This document shows positions 10,738 to 20,290 of a DNA stretch of 25,132 nucleotides, piece after piece (the first letter of the stretch is position 1; each line of letters begins with the position of its first letter). This stretch comes from Porogramme epimiltina (lineage: Eukaryota > Basidiomycota > Agaricomycetes > Polyporales > Polyporaceae). The stretch is from assembly GCA_900155495.1 (NCBI GenBank), contig FTLJ01000907.1:1-25132 (forward strand). Reading direction: 5' to 3'. The position numbers and the translations under genes were made by a program. The notes below the pieces were generated by a model. The model was given only the letters and a program-made list of their open reading frames with translations, was not told where the DNA came from and made no database searches.

Positions 10738-11322
10738 GGTCACAGCGACGTCTTGGGATTTGAATGTGTTATGATCGGTGCATAAGACAGCAGAAGATTA
10801 CAACAGAGGTCCAAAAAGCAAATAAAGATAAGCACAGTGTAGAAGCAGAGTGGAAGACAAGACGAGACAAAACAGATTCAGACGTCGGGGTTGACGACGG
10901 ACCCTGCAGCCTGAGACGAAAGGCTGAGGTCTCGTCTGGAGGCGTGACACGAGTTACGGCACGTGATCTGACGTATTGTAACGGTACGCGTGACTTCACT
11001 GCGCGACGCGCTCGCGTCTACTAAGCTCGACCTCGTCTCACGCCCACTCCCTCGTCTACTTGCGCAAGTTGACAGTACTCTTCATCTTCAAAGAGTCCAG
11101 ATATACACTACAAAGATACACTTGCCCCCGCACTTATCTCAAAACTTGGCCGCCTCCTTGGCGCGCGGATAACTTCGGTCGACCAGGAAATCCAGGAACA
11201 TTGTACTCGAGTTCGCGAATAAGCACAGGGTATCTCGTATGTGGGTCACTTCTGTATTTGTATTCTCTCATATATCTCACGGCCTGTGCTAAGCTCTCAT
11301 AGCTTTCACTCACTCACTTACC
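10738..11322. promoter_or_regulatory. Divergent promoter region, arrestin gene / TPR gene
   Basis: A 585-bp gap between two oppositely oriented start codons, so both promoters must lie here. It is purine-rich next to the arrestin gene (about 10790-10880) and pyrimidine-rich closer to the TPR gene start. I cannot assign specific factor sites. No coding region is supported. Confidence 0.55.
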
Positions 11323-13481
11323 ATGCCTGCAAAGTACTCGCACGTCAAGAAGCGTCCCCCTCCTAAGAAGTCCCACAACGCTAGTAATGCGCCCGCCAAC
11401 TCCCAAAGCCATCCTGACCGCCGCAATCCTGGCTCAACTGTGGACAGAAGCCCCTCCCGGACAGGGACCGTCGTTACCAAGCTCGAGCGGACCATTGCCC
11501 GCATCATTCTCCTGCGCTTTGAGCAAGACATGGCCCGACTCTTCTCCACCCACCTCTACTACGTCGCTCTTGTCCACCTCCCGACCTTCGTTCTCCGATG
11601 TGCTGCCCTGGGTGGCCCCAGCTGGGTTGCGGCCAATGCGGACTGCGACGAGATCAAGGACTTCTTCCGCACCGCCATTGCGATGGACATGCGCCAAGCG
11701 GGGGAGCGCGTTGCGACCAAGAGTGTACTGTGGACGTACACCGCACTCAGACACTTCGTACGTACCCTCATCGTGCCTTCCTCCACCTCCCCCGTTTCCC
11801 CCTGTTCTCCACCTCCGATGCCTCCGGAACTGCACCGCCGCGAGGACTTCCATGGCGTATATGGCACGGAACGTCTTCGGAGTCTCTACGTAGACGCTGT
11901 ACCACTTTCCACCCCGTGATTCCCGCCCGCCCTCGTGTATACTCACCCCCTTCGCACGCCCTACAGGCCAAATCCAATGGGGTCCCCATCTGCCAGACGC
12001 GCGGTCTGCACTCCGTTCGGCTCCTCCCGCACTACGACGCGCTCAAGGGGCACCTCGACTCGCTCGAGGTGCGGCACCCGCCCGCGTTCGCGAAGCCGCC
12101 GCACCTCGGGCCACTGCACGAGGGCGCGCGCGAGCTTGCGGATGCGTGCGAACGCGATGGGCGCAGCCTCGAGTGGCGCGAGAAGGTGCGCGAGGGGTAC
12201 GACCGCGCATGTGCAACGCTCTGGCGCGTCGCGCGCGAGTTCGACGTGCGCGGGTACGGGCTCGTGTTGCGCGACAAGCTCACCTCGAAGTGGTGCGACT
12301 GCGGGTGCTCGACGGACCACCTGAGCGAGGTGTGCGAGAAGACGGTGCGGCTTGAGGAGGAGGAGAGCGGGGTGCGTTCTGGGAAGGAGCGCGAGTGGGA
12401 CGGGCGAGGTGAGTTGCGCGGGTGGCGGCTTGCTGGGCTAGTGCTGAGTCGTGTGTTGGTAGGATCGGGTGTGGTTGGATGGTGTACGGAGGACGAGGAA
12501 GATATGTGGGACGTCGACTTCGACTGTTTTGGGGGTGACCCAGAGGGCAAACAGCCTGCGGACGCGTCGCCGCTGGAACGGGATATGACAGTCACCGAGC
12601 TTCTGGAGTGGAGGTATCTCCGCGCCGAACGTGAAAAAGAGCAGGTCAATATGCCGCCTTCGCGTGCTTGGACTCGCGCTTATGCCTCATTGCGCCATTG
12701 TAGGGTAACCAAGCGTTCAAAAAGGGCGACTATGCTGAAGCGATTAAACGCTACAAGGACGCGTACGCTATCGAGCCTGAGATGCCGCACTACCAACTCA
12801 ATCTTGCGGCCGCGTACCTGAAAGTACAAAAGTGGGTATACGCCACGAGCGCGCCATGAGCCAGAAATTAACCGTCGAGGATGTAGCTATGCAGAGGCCG
12901 AGAAGGCCTGCGACCTCGCACTCGGTCAACACAAGAGTGTAAAAGGGCACTGGCGAAGAGCCCAAGCACGAAAGGCTCAAAATCGAATAGAGGATGCACT
13001 CCGCGGTCAGTGGAATATCCTTGTGACGCGTACCTCGCTTATGCCACTCCCAGACCTCCGAGCTGTCCTCCGTTTGCAGCCGTCAAACGCGGAAGCTCTT
13101 GCTGAGATTTACGCGCTGTGTCCCTCCGAAGCAGCCCCATCAGAACCTGTCGCGTCCGGCTCATCCTCATCGTCTTCCGTCCGGCCATCGTCCTCCACTG
13201 CTCTCCCCGCGCAGGCGAGCACGTGGATCCCCGCCCCGAAGGCGCCAAAAGCGCTCCCGTTCACGCGGAGCGTGATGGACGATCGAAAGCTCAAGATATC
13301 GCCAATACCCGTCACGGTCGAGATTCCGGTCGACCTCTCCCTGTTCGCCGCGGTAGATGGCGTACCCAACAAGACCAAGACCAAAACTGCAGCCGCGTCG
13401 ACGTCGTCGGGGAAGACGGTGAAGGAGACGTTTTCATATCCGTCGTGGGGGCGCTATCTCGTGAAAAAGATATCGGACTGA
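11323..13481 (+). CDS. TPR co-chaperone-like protein with conserved carboxylate clamp and unknown N-terminal region
   Basis: Exons: 11323-11757, probably 11845-11889 (45 nt), 11967-12644, 12704-12831, 12887-13005, 13054-13481 (TGA). Phases agree; about 610 residues (595 if the 45-nt exon is skipped). The N-terminal two thirds matches nothing I recognise. It starts with a basic MPAKYSHVKKRPPPKK, and has a Cys-containing SKWCDCGCSTDHLSEVCEK stretch and an acidic EDEEDMWDVDFD stretch. Three tandem TPRs follow: KEQGNQAFKKGDYAEAIKRY, then LNLAAAYLKVQNYAEAEKAC, then KGHWRRAQARKAQNRIEDAL. The five clamp positions known from Hop TPR domains (K, N, N, K, R) are all present, so binding of the C-terminal EEVD tail of Hsp70 or Hsp90 is likely. 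A Ser-rich linker and a short conserved-looking tail (KETFSYPSWGRYLVKK) end the protein. The 45-nt exon is inferred because it is open in frame and its acceptor (CGCGAG) is weak. Confidence 0.83.
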
Positions 13482-15401
13482 CAGACCCGAAGTGCTTGTG
13501 GTGTATACCCGCCGGATCAATATGCCACGCCCCAAGCCCGGCGAACTTGTGCTCCCCTTCTGGTTGGTACGCGGCAGCATTGTGGCGCCATGGTCCAAGT
13601 ATGTGCATCCTCCGACGGCGGCGCGACATCGATGCGCTATCCGCCGATGCACGTTCTACTGAATCCTTCGTTCCCTTTACTCAGTTTACGCTTCCCGCCT
13701 TATGCGCTGCTTTGCCTTTTCTGCTACTTATTCATTTTTGGTGCCGTTGCTCTCTTTCTTCCGTTCTCTGTGTATGTGATCCTATCCATCGTGGATTTGA
13801 TACCATTGTTGACTGTACCACCCCTCAACCGTCATCGTGTATTACCACCTCTGCTCGACATCGCTTTCGTATGAATTCCTTCGTTTCCGATTTTCGTCAT
13901 CCCAGCTCCACGTACCTTACCGGCATTGCCTTTCTAGTCGTAGTCCACCTCCGCACCCGTTTTCCGGACGTGCGCCATCCAATGACGTGCCCCCCTGGAT
14001 TTGCTTCCGGGGGACGGACACCTTGCCGCGAATCGACTCTTTAGGCGCACTAGCACATATCGGGTGGTCCGCACTCCCCTTCCCTGTCCTTCTCGTGGTC
14101 GATGAACCAATGAACCCGGCTGATGGTGTTCTCTCCGCCCTCGAGAACCAATGAAGCCTAGCGAGAGCGTTCCCCGCTCATCTCGGAGTCGCCTCGACCA
14201 ATGCAAGGGTTCCGCTCTACGCACAAAAGTTGCGAGGACCGAAGACTGCGCAGGCGATCTCAGGCGACCCCAGGCGACGACCTCGGGTCATGGAGCCGGG
14301 TGAGGTAAGTTGTTTGAACGTCAATCAACAATTTTCGGCAAGGACGGTGATGCGGTCACGCTCCTCTCGACTTGAAACTGCACCCCAGGACGAGTCGCGA
14401 TGAGGCCGCCGCACCACTGCCGCAATGCGACACAGAAGAGAGCGGATGAAACTCACGGGACGCCGGAGCCCAGATCAATATTATTTCGCGCCAGGCGCAT
14501 GGCCCGTCGTCTCCGGCGGTCTCCTTGACCATGACACACCGACGACCGGCACATTTTCTGCAAAATGTGGACAGTCTGCGCCGGATACCTCCGAAAGCCT
14601 TCAGGCACCGCGTCAAGCAAGCTTAAAGGCTATAAGCACCAGAACTTATATGAAATCATATCCGATAAGTACCATTGGACAACCCCGGTTCAGGCTGTAA
14701 GGTAAGTCCGGCATACTTAACTATTGGACGTTTCTTTCCTTAGCATCGACTCTTGAGTTTTAGCCGATATGTTTGTCCACTGCGTTCAAGTGCCATGTCA
14801 GGCAGTGTGGTCCATGGTCCCCTTCACGGCCTAGCTGCTCCTGGTTCCCTGGCAGGATAGCCTAGCTCCATCCCGACATCGGACCCCGCCAGTGGACATC
14901 ACGATACATACAATACCAATACCCAGGGTCGAGGTCTTGTCCGCAGGCTTCTAGCGTTACGCGGGCGCAGGATGTCCACAAAATGGGGCGCGATGACGGG
15001 AGACGGGCGAATTAGGGCGCGCGGGACCGCCTGGGTCCGCCCGCTGGGGCAAAAGTGATCGCGGCGGGGCGGCGCGTTCCCGTCAGCGTTCTGTGGAATC
15101 TGGAAGCGGGGCTAAGCGAAATCGACTGCACGGCGGCGGCACGACTTTGATCAGACTCGCCGAGCGGGGACCCTGGCTGCCTGGCCCGACTGACACACGG
15201 ACACGCGCGACGCGCACGGGGAGCCCCGCAGGCCTGCCAGCGGCCGCGGGGCGCGACTCGCGAGCGCGACGAAATAAAACTCCGTAAGGGGCGCGCGGAT
15301 GGGGTCCTCCCCCTTTCGCCCCTTGCTCGCCCGCCTCTCGGATTCCCCCTCCTCCCCTCCCGACCCTCCGCCCCCCTCAAGTTTTCCCGACTCCACGCAT
15401 A
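13482..15401. other. 1.9 kb gene-poor intergenic region
   Basis: Largest gap in the window. It should hold the TPR gene 3' UTR at the left, where T/C-rich sequence lies at about 13660-13900, and the promoter of the monooxygenase at the right. Three head-to-tail copies of a 10-nt unit starting CAGGCGA lie at 14251-14280. A pyrimidine-rich tract at about 15300-15390 just before the next start codon resembles fungal transcription-start tracts. Open frames of 60-120 codons occur on both strands but have no recognisable motif or splice support. Confidence 0.55.
14251..14280. repeat. Three direct copies of a CAGGCGA-led 10-nt unit
   Basis: Three consecutive 10-nt units each begin CAGGCGA and differ only in the last three bases. 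The array is short and could arise by chance slippage or be a factor-binding cluster; function unknown. Confidence 0.5.
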
Positions 15402-17423
15402 ATGACTGCCACCGTACGTCGCGCCCTCCTGGGCCGGGTCGTGTGCTGAAGAACTGCCTCTATCACTTCCAGGCCTCCGGTTCCGCCCCTCTGCAGACGC
15501 GGCTGCCGATCAACTTCTTGATAGTTGGCGGAGGTGCGTACGCCAGACCCGTGGGCGTTCCAGAACAAGAAGCTCACGGCTTCTGCTGTGCACCTGGGAC
15601 CCACAGGTATCGCCGGGCTGGCCTGTGCGCTCGCGTTGAGACGCGTTGGACACAACGTCACTGTTCTGGAGAGGGGAGACAGCACATCTGCGGTAAGTGG
15701 CTCGATCATGGAGTGAGTCAGGGGCGGGGTCTGACTTCAGGCACGCTGTGATGCTAGCGAGGGGAGGGCGGCGTTCGACTACCACCCAACCTCTCCAAGA
15801 TCTTCTTCCACTGGGGTTTGCGGGATGCATTGGCGGAAAAGGGCTTGGTTTCCCACACGATTCTGTTCACGAAATGTACGTACGTTCCAAGCGTGTTCGG
15901 CGCTTCTTTTCACTCCATCGCTTTTTCTGGGCAGACGAGTCTGGAGAATATCTTGGGCAACAGGTGTGGAATCAGGACGTTCTGAAGGAGACTCAGGGTG
16001 TCTTCCTGCTAACAACGGTACGCGTCGCCCTCGCCGAGCAGAACAACGCTTATTGATGCTCGTGGCCATGTTCAGCATGCTGTCCTTTACGACGTGCTTC
16101 ATGATGCTGCAACAGCCGCGGGCGCGAAGGTTCGATACGGCGCGCAAGTGGTCGATGTCGATACGGAGGAGCTCTGCGTGCAGCTATCGTCAGGAGAGAC
16201 TCTAAACGCGGACGTGATCGTGGGTGCGGACGGCGAGTATGGCCGGTGTCGAGAAGCAGTGATCGGGCAGAAGGTTAGAGGCGCGCCAACAGGGCTGGTC
16301 ATGTACGAGTAAGTGTATTCTTTGTTGTGATCCCGTCGCCCGATGCTAATGCCATGGACAAAAGTACGATCGTCGACGAGCAGTACCTACCGGAACACCT
16401 CTCGAAGATACGAACAGAGGTGAGCTCTCCTTCTTCCAGTCGTGAAGTTCCCCAGTTGAGATCGCATTCAGAACGGCGTGTATGTAGCCTTCGGTGATAG
16501 TCGAGCAATCATTGGATACCCCGTGGTATGTCGCCCTCTCCCTCTATGCGACGCCAAATCCATTGACGTGCTGTGAAGCATGGAGGGGCTAGTTTCGCTT
16601 TCCAGTTCTATGGACAGGACGTGGAGACCGAGGGCAACTACGGAGACAAGCCTTCAATAGACGTTGTCGACATTGCAGCAGCAGCCGAGCCTCGGTAAAG
16701 TGGACTCACTCGAGCAGCCGTGCCATATCGTAGCTTATCGTCGATTTGCGTTTAGCCTACGCCTCATCACAAAAAATGCTCGTAAAGCAACGCGGGTGAC
16801 CGTTCGAGACCACACGGACCTTGAAGAGTGGGTTGACGATGAAGGCCGGCTAGTCCTCATCGGCGAAGCAGCACATCCCTTCCCGGTGCGTCCCCACCTC
16901 CCGGCACTGACGTTTCGATGCTAACGCTCAAGCTCCTATTGTGCAGCCAGGAACGATCCAAGCGACGGCCATGGCGGTAGAAGACGGCGCGGTCCTCGCG
17001 AAGCTCTTCGCGCACCTCACTGAGGAGCGGCAGATCGGCTCGTTCCTCTACGCCTTCCAGGAGCTGCGCCAAGCACGCGTCAAGGGCGTGCGCGCGTCCG
17101 AGTTCGGGAACGCGTTCTTCATGGCGATGCCGGACTGCGAGGGCTCGCGCCAGCGCGACACGGCGATGCGCGCGCTCGGTGAGACGGGCGCGAACGTGCT
17201 CGAAGGCGGCTCTGAGGAGGCGAGTGGCGCCTTCGAGGAGATCCGCACGATCTTCGGCTACGACTGTGAGGACGAGGCGGACGACTGGTGGGTCCAGTGG
17301 GGCCTCCTACGCGAGCGCGCGCTCGGTGGTGGCTCGGAGGCGGGAGCAGAAGGGGGAGCGGGGCTGTCAGGCTTCGCGGGGTTCACCATGCAGGTCAGTG
17401 AGGCCTCGCACGAGTTTGAGTAG
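15402..17423 (+). CDS. FAD-dependent monooxygenase, salicylate-hydroxylase-like
   Basis: Flavoprotein hydroxylase of the PHBH fold; inferred to use NAD(P)H and O2 on an aromatic substrate, which cannot be named from sequence. Exons: 15402-15413, 15473-15533, 15607-15692, 15758-15875, 15935-16017, 16076-16308, 16365-16419, 16472-16525, 16606-16694, 16756-16885, 16947-17423 (TAG). All phases agree, 465 residues, introns 52-80 nt. The first coding exon is only 12 nt (MTAT). The Rossmann FAD motif FLIVGGGIAGLACALALRR is at residues 19 onward, with the strand-end acid in VTVLERG. The DG motif is VIVGADGEYGRCREAVIG (about 167-184). The third FAD motif reads LIGEAAHPFPPGTIQATAMAVEDG (about 298 on), with Glu where most relatives have Asp (GD). 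No signal peptide or membrane anchor at the C-terminus, so probably soluble. Exon 4's acceptor (at 15757) is the least certain junction. Confidence 0.9.
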
Positions 17424-18031
17424 TTTGTTACGGTACCTGTTCTCGTTTCCTCTTGGAAGCCGCCGTCTTCGTGCTTTTTTAATCTTGTTTCGTACATGGA
17501 TTAACGTCCGCGGAATTCGCTCTCTATTTGCTATCGCTGCAGCTTACGGTACTCATAATTCGTTGATCACGATTTACGTCTAACGCCTCGTGTGTTCCAG
17601 CCTTCGACCCGAATGACGCGCAAAACCCATTGAAGCTGGGATTCCCGGGCGAATATGTCCAAAATGGGGAAAGGGTTCGGTGGGGGACTGGAAGGATTCT
17701 TCGACCTACATTATCATACTGCTTATCCTGGTAGACTTAGCCGCACTGCGAGGCCGCGGGCGCATATAATATACCCTAGTTAGGCCCTTCGGGTTAACAT
17801 GAAAGCATTGGTGTCCTGCTTGTTGTCCCATCGGAGGGAAAATCGATACTAGTGATGCCGACCATCCAGGCACCACTTCCCGCGACACAATTCGGGGGTG
17901 CCGATGTAATCAGATATTGAGCGAGCAGATCGCGGGTGGCAGACATCTGCCACCCGCGACGCTGTTTATGGTACAAGTGCCCCGTGCACAATAATACTTC
18001 CTGGACGCGAGCCCTTCCCGAGATCGAGGCT
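17424..18031. other. Convergent 3' intergenic region (monooxygenase / PPE1)
   Basis: The 608 bp between two facing stop codons hold both 3' UTRs and terminators. T-rich tracts follow the monooxygenase stop. A near-perfect 30-nt palindrome (listed separately) lies near the PPE1 side. No open frame here is convincing. Confidence 0.6.
17930..17959. repeat. Perfect 14-bp inverted repeat with 2-nt loop
   Basis: The left arm TCGCGGGTGGCAGA (17930-17943) is followed by CA and then its exact reverse complement (17946-17959). As RNA it would form a GC-rich hairpin with a very tight loop; as DNA it could be a cruciform or a dimeric protein site. It lies 73 nt beyond the PPE1 stop codon, probably in that gene's 3' UTR. 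No role is proven. Confidence 0.85.
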
Positions 18032-19619
18032 CTAGAGCTCCCCGACCTTCTTCACACCGACGACCACGCGCTCGTTCCTGCGCCAAAACTCGACGAGCAC
18101 GTCCGCCATGCGCGTCGGATCGTCCTGCCCCATAAACGTCAGCGTGGGCCTCGGGGCCGGGGGTCGGGGCACGTTGCTCACCTCGTGCACCATGTGGCCC
18201 ACACCCGGAATCACCACGAGCTGGAACTTGCCCTGCATCTGGCCGATCATGAGCTCCTTGTCGAGGCGCTCGGTGCCCGCGAGGACCAGCAGCCGCGCCG
18301 TGCGGGACGCCAGGAACTTGCTCGACAGGCCCGTGAACCAGCCTTACGGATCAAGGCCGCGGCCATCAGCGTTCATATCTCCGGAGGTCAGGGCGTGAAG
18401 TGCTCACTGGTCCAATATGGCGCCGTCAAGCGTAAGGGGGTCCGCCAGAGGTACGCGGGAGTGGACGCAGGGGAGCCTTCGGGTGCTGGGACAATGACGC
18501 CAGGGACGGAGACCCTTGCAGATGCGGGATTGCGAATGGTGTTCGTGCGGACGCTGTACGGGCAACTTAGCTATGATTCGCGGACCATGCGAGACAGGGC
18601 TTACTGCCACTCAATCGCATCTTCGGGGCTGTCGAATCCCTCTGGGCGCGCATTGAGGAGACTGTGCATGAGAGGGAGTGCCTCTAGGGTGAACTCTGGA
18701 ATCACCGATTAGCGAGGCGCCTGGGCGTAGATATAGTTCCGCGAACCTTCCACTACGTCGATGACCGCGACACCCGTGATCCGGAACCGATGGTCCTGTA
18801 GCAGGGGGCAAGCGCGAACGCATACAGACCCTCCTAGACTATGGCCTACGAGCTGAGAGGCATTAGTGGGGCTGAAACGGGGGGGGAGGCAATTGGGACT
18901 TGTATGTGTACAGAAACAAGAAGATCGCATCTAGCATGCTCGCAGAGCAAAATGACTTACAAGGAAGGACGGCGCAGTTTCTAGGTCTTTGAAGACGACT
19001 CTTAGCATGTTGACAAGGTCTCTTGTCAGGACGTCGACATCGAGATTCTCTTCATCGGAGACATTTGCGCCACCGAGATGGTTCGTCTTCCCTAAGTAGT
19101 ATGAGTTGAGCCCACCAGAAGATACGAGTATCACTACCCACCGTGCCCGCGGCAGTCATACGAGAGCACGCCGCACTCTCCCTTGCTCATGTCGGACACT
19201 TCCCTCGCCAAGCACGCGAACGAGAGTCCGGAGTACCCTGCGCCGTGGTGGCAAACCATGACGGTGCCGTCTTCGAATTTGGGTGGCGTGTAGTAAACGC
19301 GCATATCGAGATCAGACTCGGGCACGGCGACTTGCATTGCCTGGTCGAAGAAGCCTGAGGCCGATATGGGAGCGAGGGCGGGATTTGGTGCACGCTTGCG
19401 GGGAGCCCGAGCCGTGAAGGACGGTCTAAGGGAACACATTGCATTCGTAGACATTGGCGACTAGACGAGCATAACTCACGCTGCAGGGGGGCCCATCCCC
19501 GTCGGCAATGACCCGAGATCATCTCCCGTCTCCTCCTCTTCTTCCTCGCCTGGAAGGGGGGGTAGCTGGGGCGCCTTGGCGAATCGTGCTTGCAGAGCTG
19601 TGCGGAATAGATCGGACAT
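18032..19619 (-). CDS. PPE1: Protein phosphatase methylesterase 1 (PME-1), alpha/beta hydrolase
   Basis: Removes the C-terminal methyl ester from the PP2A catalytic subunit, regulating assembly of the phosphatase (family knowledge). Exons: 19619-19480, 19425-19142, 19091-18961, 18852-18747, 18695-18605, 18553-18408, 18342-18182, 18124-18032 (TAG). Phases all agree, 383 residues, near the family size of about 380-400. Seen: N-terminal MSDLFR and an acidic run of six Glu, DLDMRVYYTPP, CHHGAGYSGLSFA, YDCRGHG, nucleophile elbow LVGHSLGG (Ser about 190), VIDVVEE (Asp about 217), EALPLMHSLLNARPEGF, WFTGLSSKFL, RLLVLAGTERLDKELMIGQMQGKFQ, and the catalytic His in GVGHMVHED (about 349). The last intron (18125-18181, 57 nt) is a multiple of three without a stop, so its retention would insert 19 residues right after the catalytic His loop. 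Intron 3 is 108 nt, others 50-65 nt. Confidence 0.94.
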
Positions 19620-20290
19620 TATAAAGAAGGGTTCACGGTGTGGTGGTTGGATGGCAAGCAAGACGGTGGAGAGCGTAGCAAGCCAGAGTGTCTGATTCCC
19701 AGTACTACACTGTAAGCAGGCGGTCTACACATAAGAACTGATGGTAATCTTATCTGACTTATTCCCTCATGTGCCGTCTTATTACGTAAGTTGTATTCGT
19801 CCCTGACGCCTGCGATAGTTGGGACCGACGTTCAAGCTAGACTCGCTGAAGGCGCGCTCGGCCTCTTAAGTCCTTTCCTATCATCCACCACTATCATCTA
19901 TCAGTCTACTCTCGGAGCTCCGAAGAACGCCAAGACGCGGCATTTGCCCAGAAGAGGAGATGCTGAAGTATGCAGAGACGACTGGAAAGTGCATTTCCGC
20001 GTGCTTTGACGCAGGGACTATGCATTGCCACGGGACTGCCTCAGCATCAGACAGCTTTCATAGAACTCGTGTACGTGTGTTAGATCACTTTTTGCTGCGT
20101 CGGCAACTAAGAATGTAGAAGAAGACAAGCCAGTTGTTCGACGGGAGGCGTGTTCGATCACACAGGGGTCGGGGCCGTGTCAAGCCGTGACTCCACTACT
20201 TCTTGGATGAACCTTCCTGGTCATCGCCATCCGCGACCATATAAGGATCCCTAGTCGACATGTTATCCCCTCCGCACCTTGTCCACCACC
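19620..20290. promoter_or_regulatory. Divergent promoter region, PPE1 / DUF4139 gene
   Basis: 671 bp between two oppositely directed start codons. It contains a TATA-like element near the DUF4139 gene (listed separately). Other short frames have no support. The PPE1 side has no clear core element that I can name. Confidence 0.55.
20239..20246 (+). promoter_or_regulatory. TATA-like box of the DUF4139 gene
   Basis: ATATAAGG lies 44 nt before the start codon at 20291 and is followed by a GTCGAC hexamer at 20254-20259. The truncated copy further right has the same two elements ahead of its ATG, which supports a functional or ancestral role. Confidence 0.45.

Noticed and set aside
11598..11966. 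Upstream extension of the large 11967-12644 exon as one open frame from 11598
   Set aside because: The part before 11967 is a different frame from the first exon and contains intron-like pyrimidine-rich sequence with a strong donor GTACGT and acceptor CTACAG.
13118..14044. 308-codon plus-strand frame over the end of the TPR gene and its 3' flank
   Set aside because: The TPR frame explains the left half with homology and splice support; the right half is Cys/Pro/Arg-rich with no recognisable motif.
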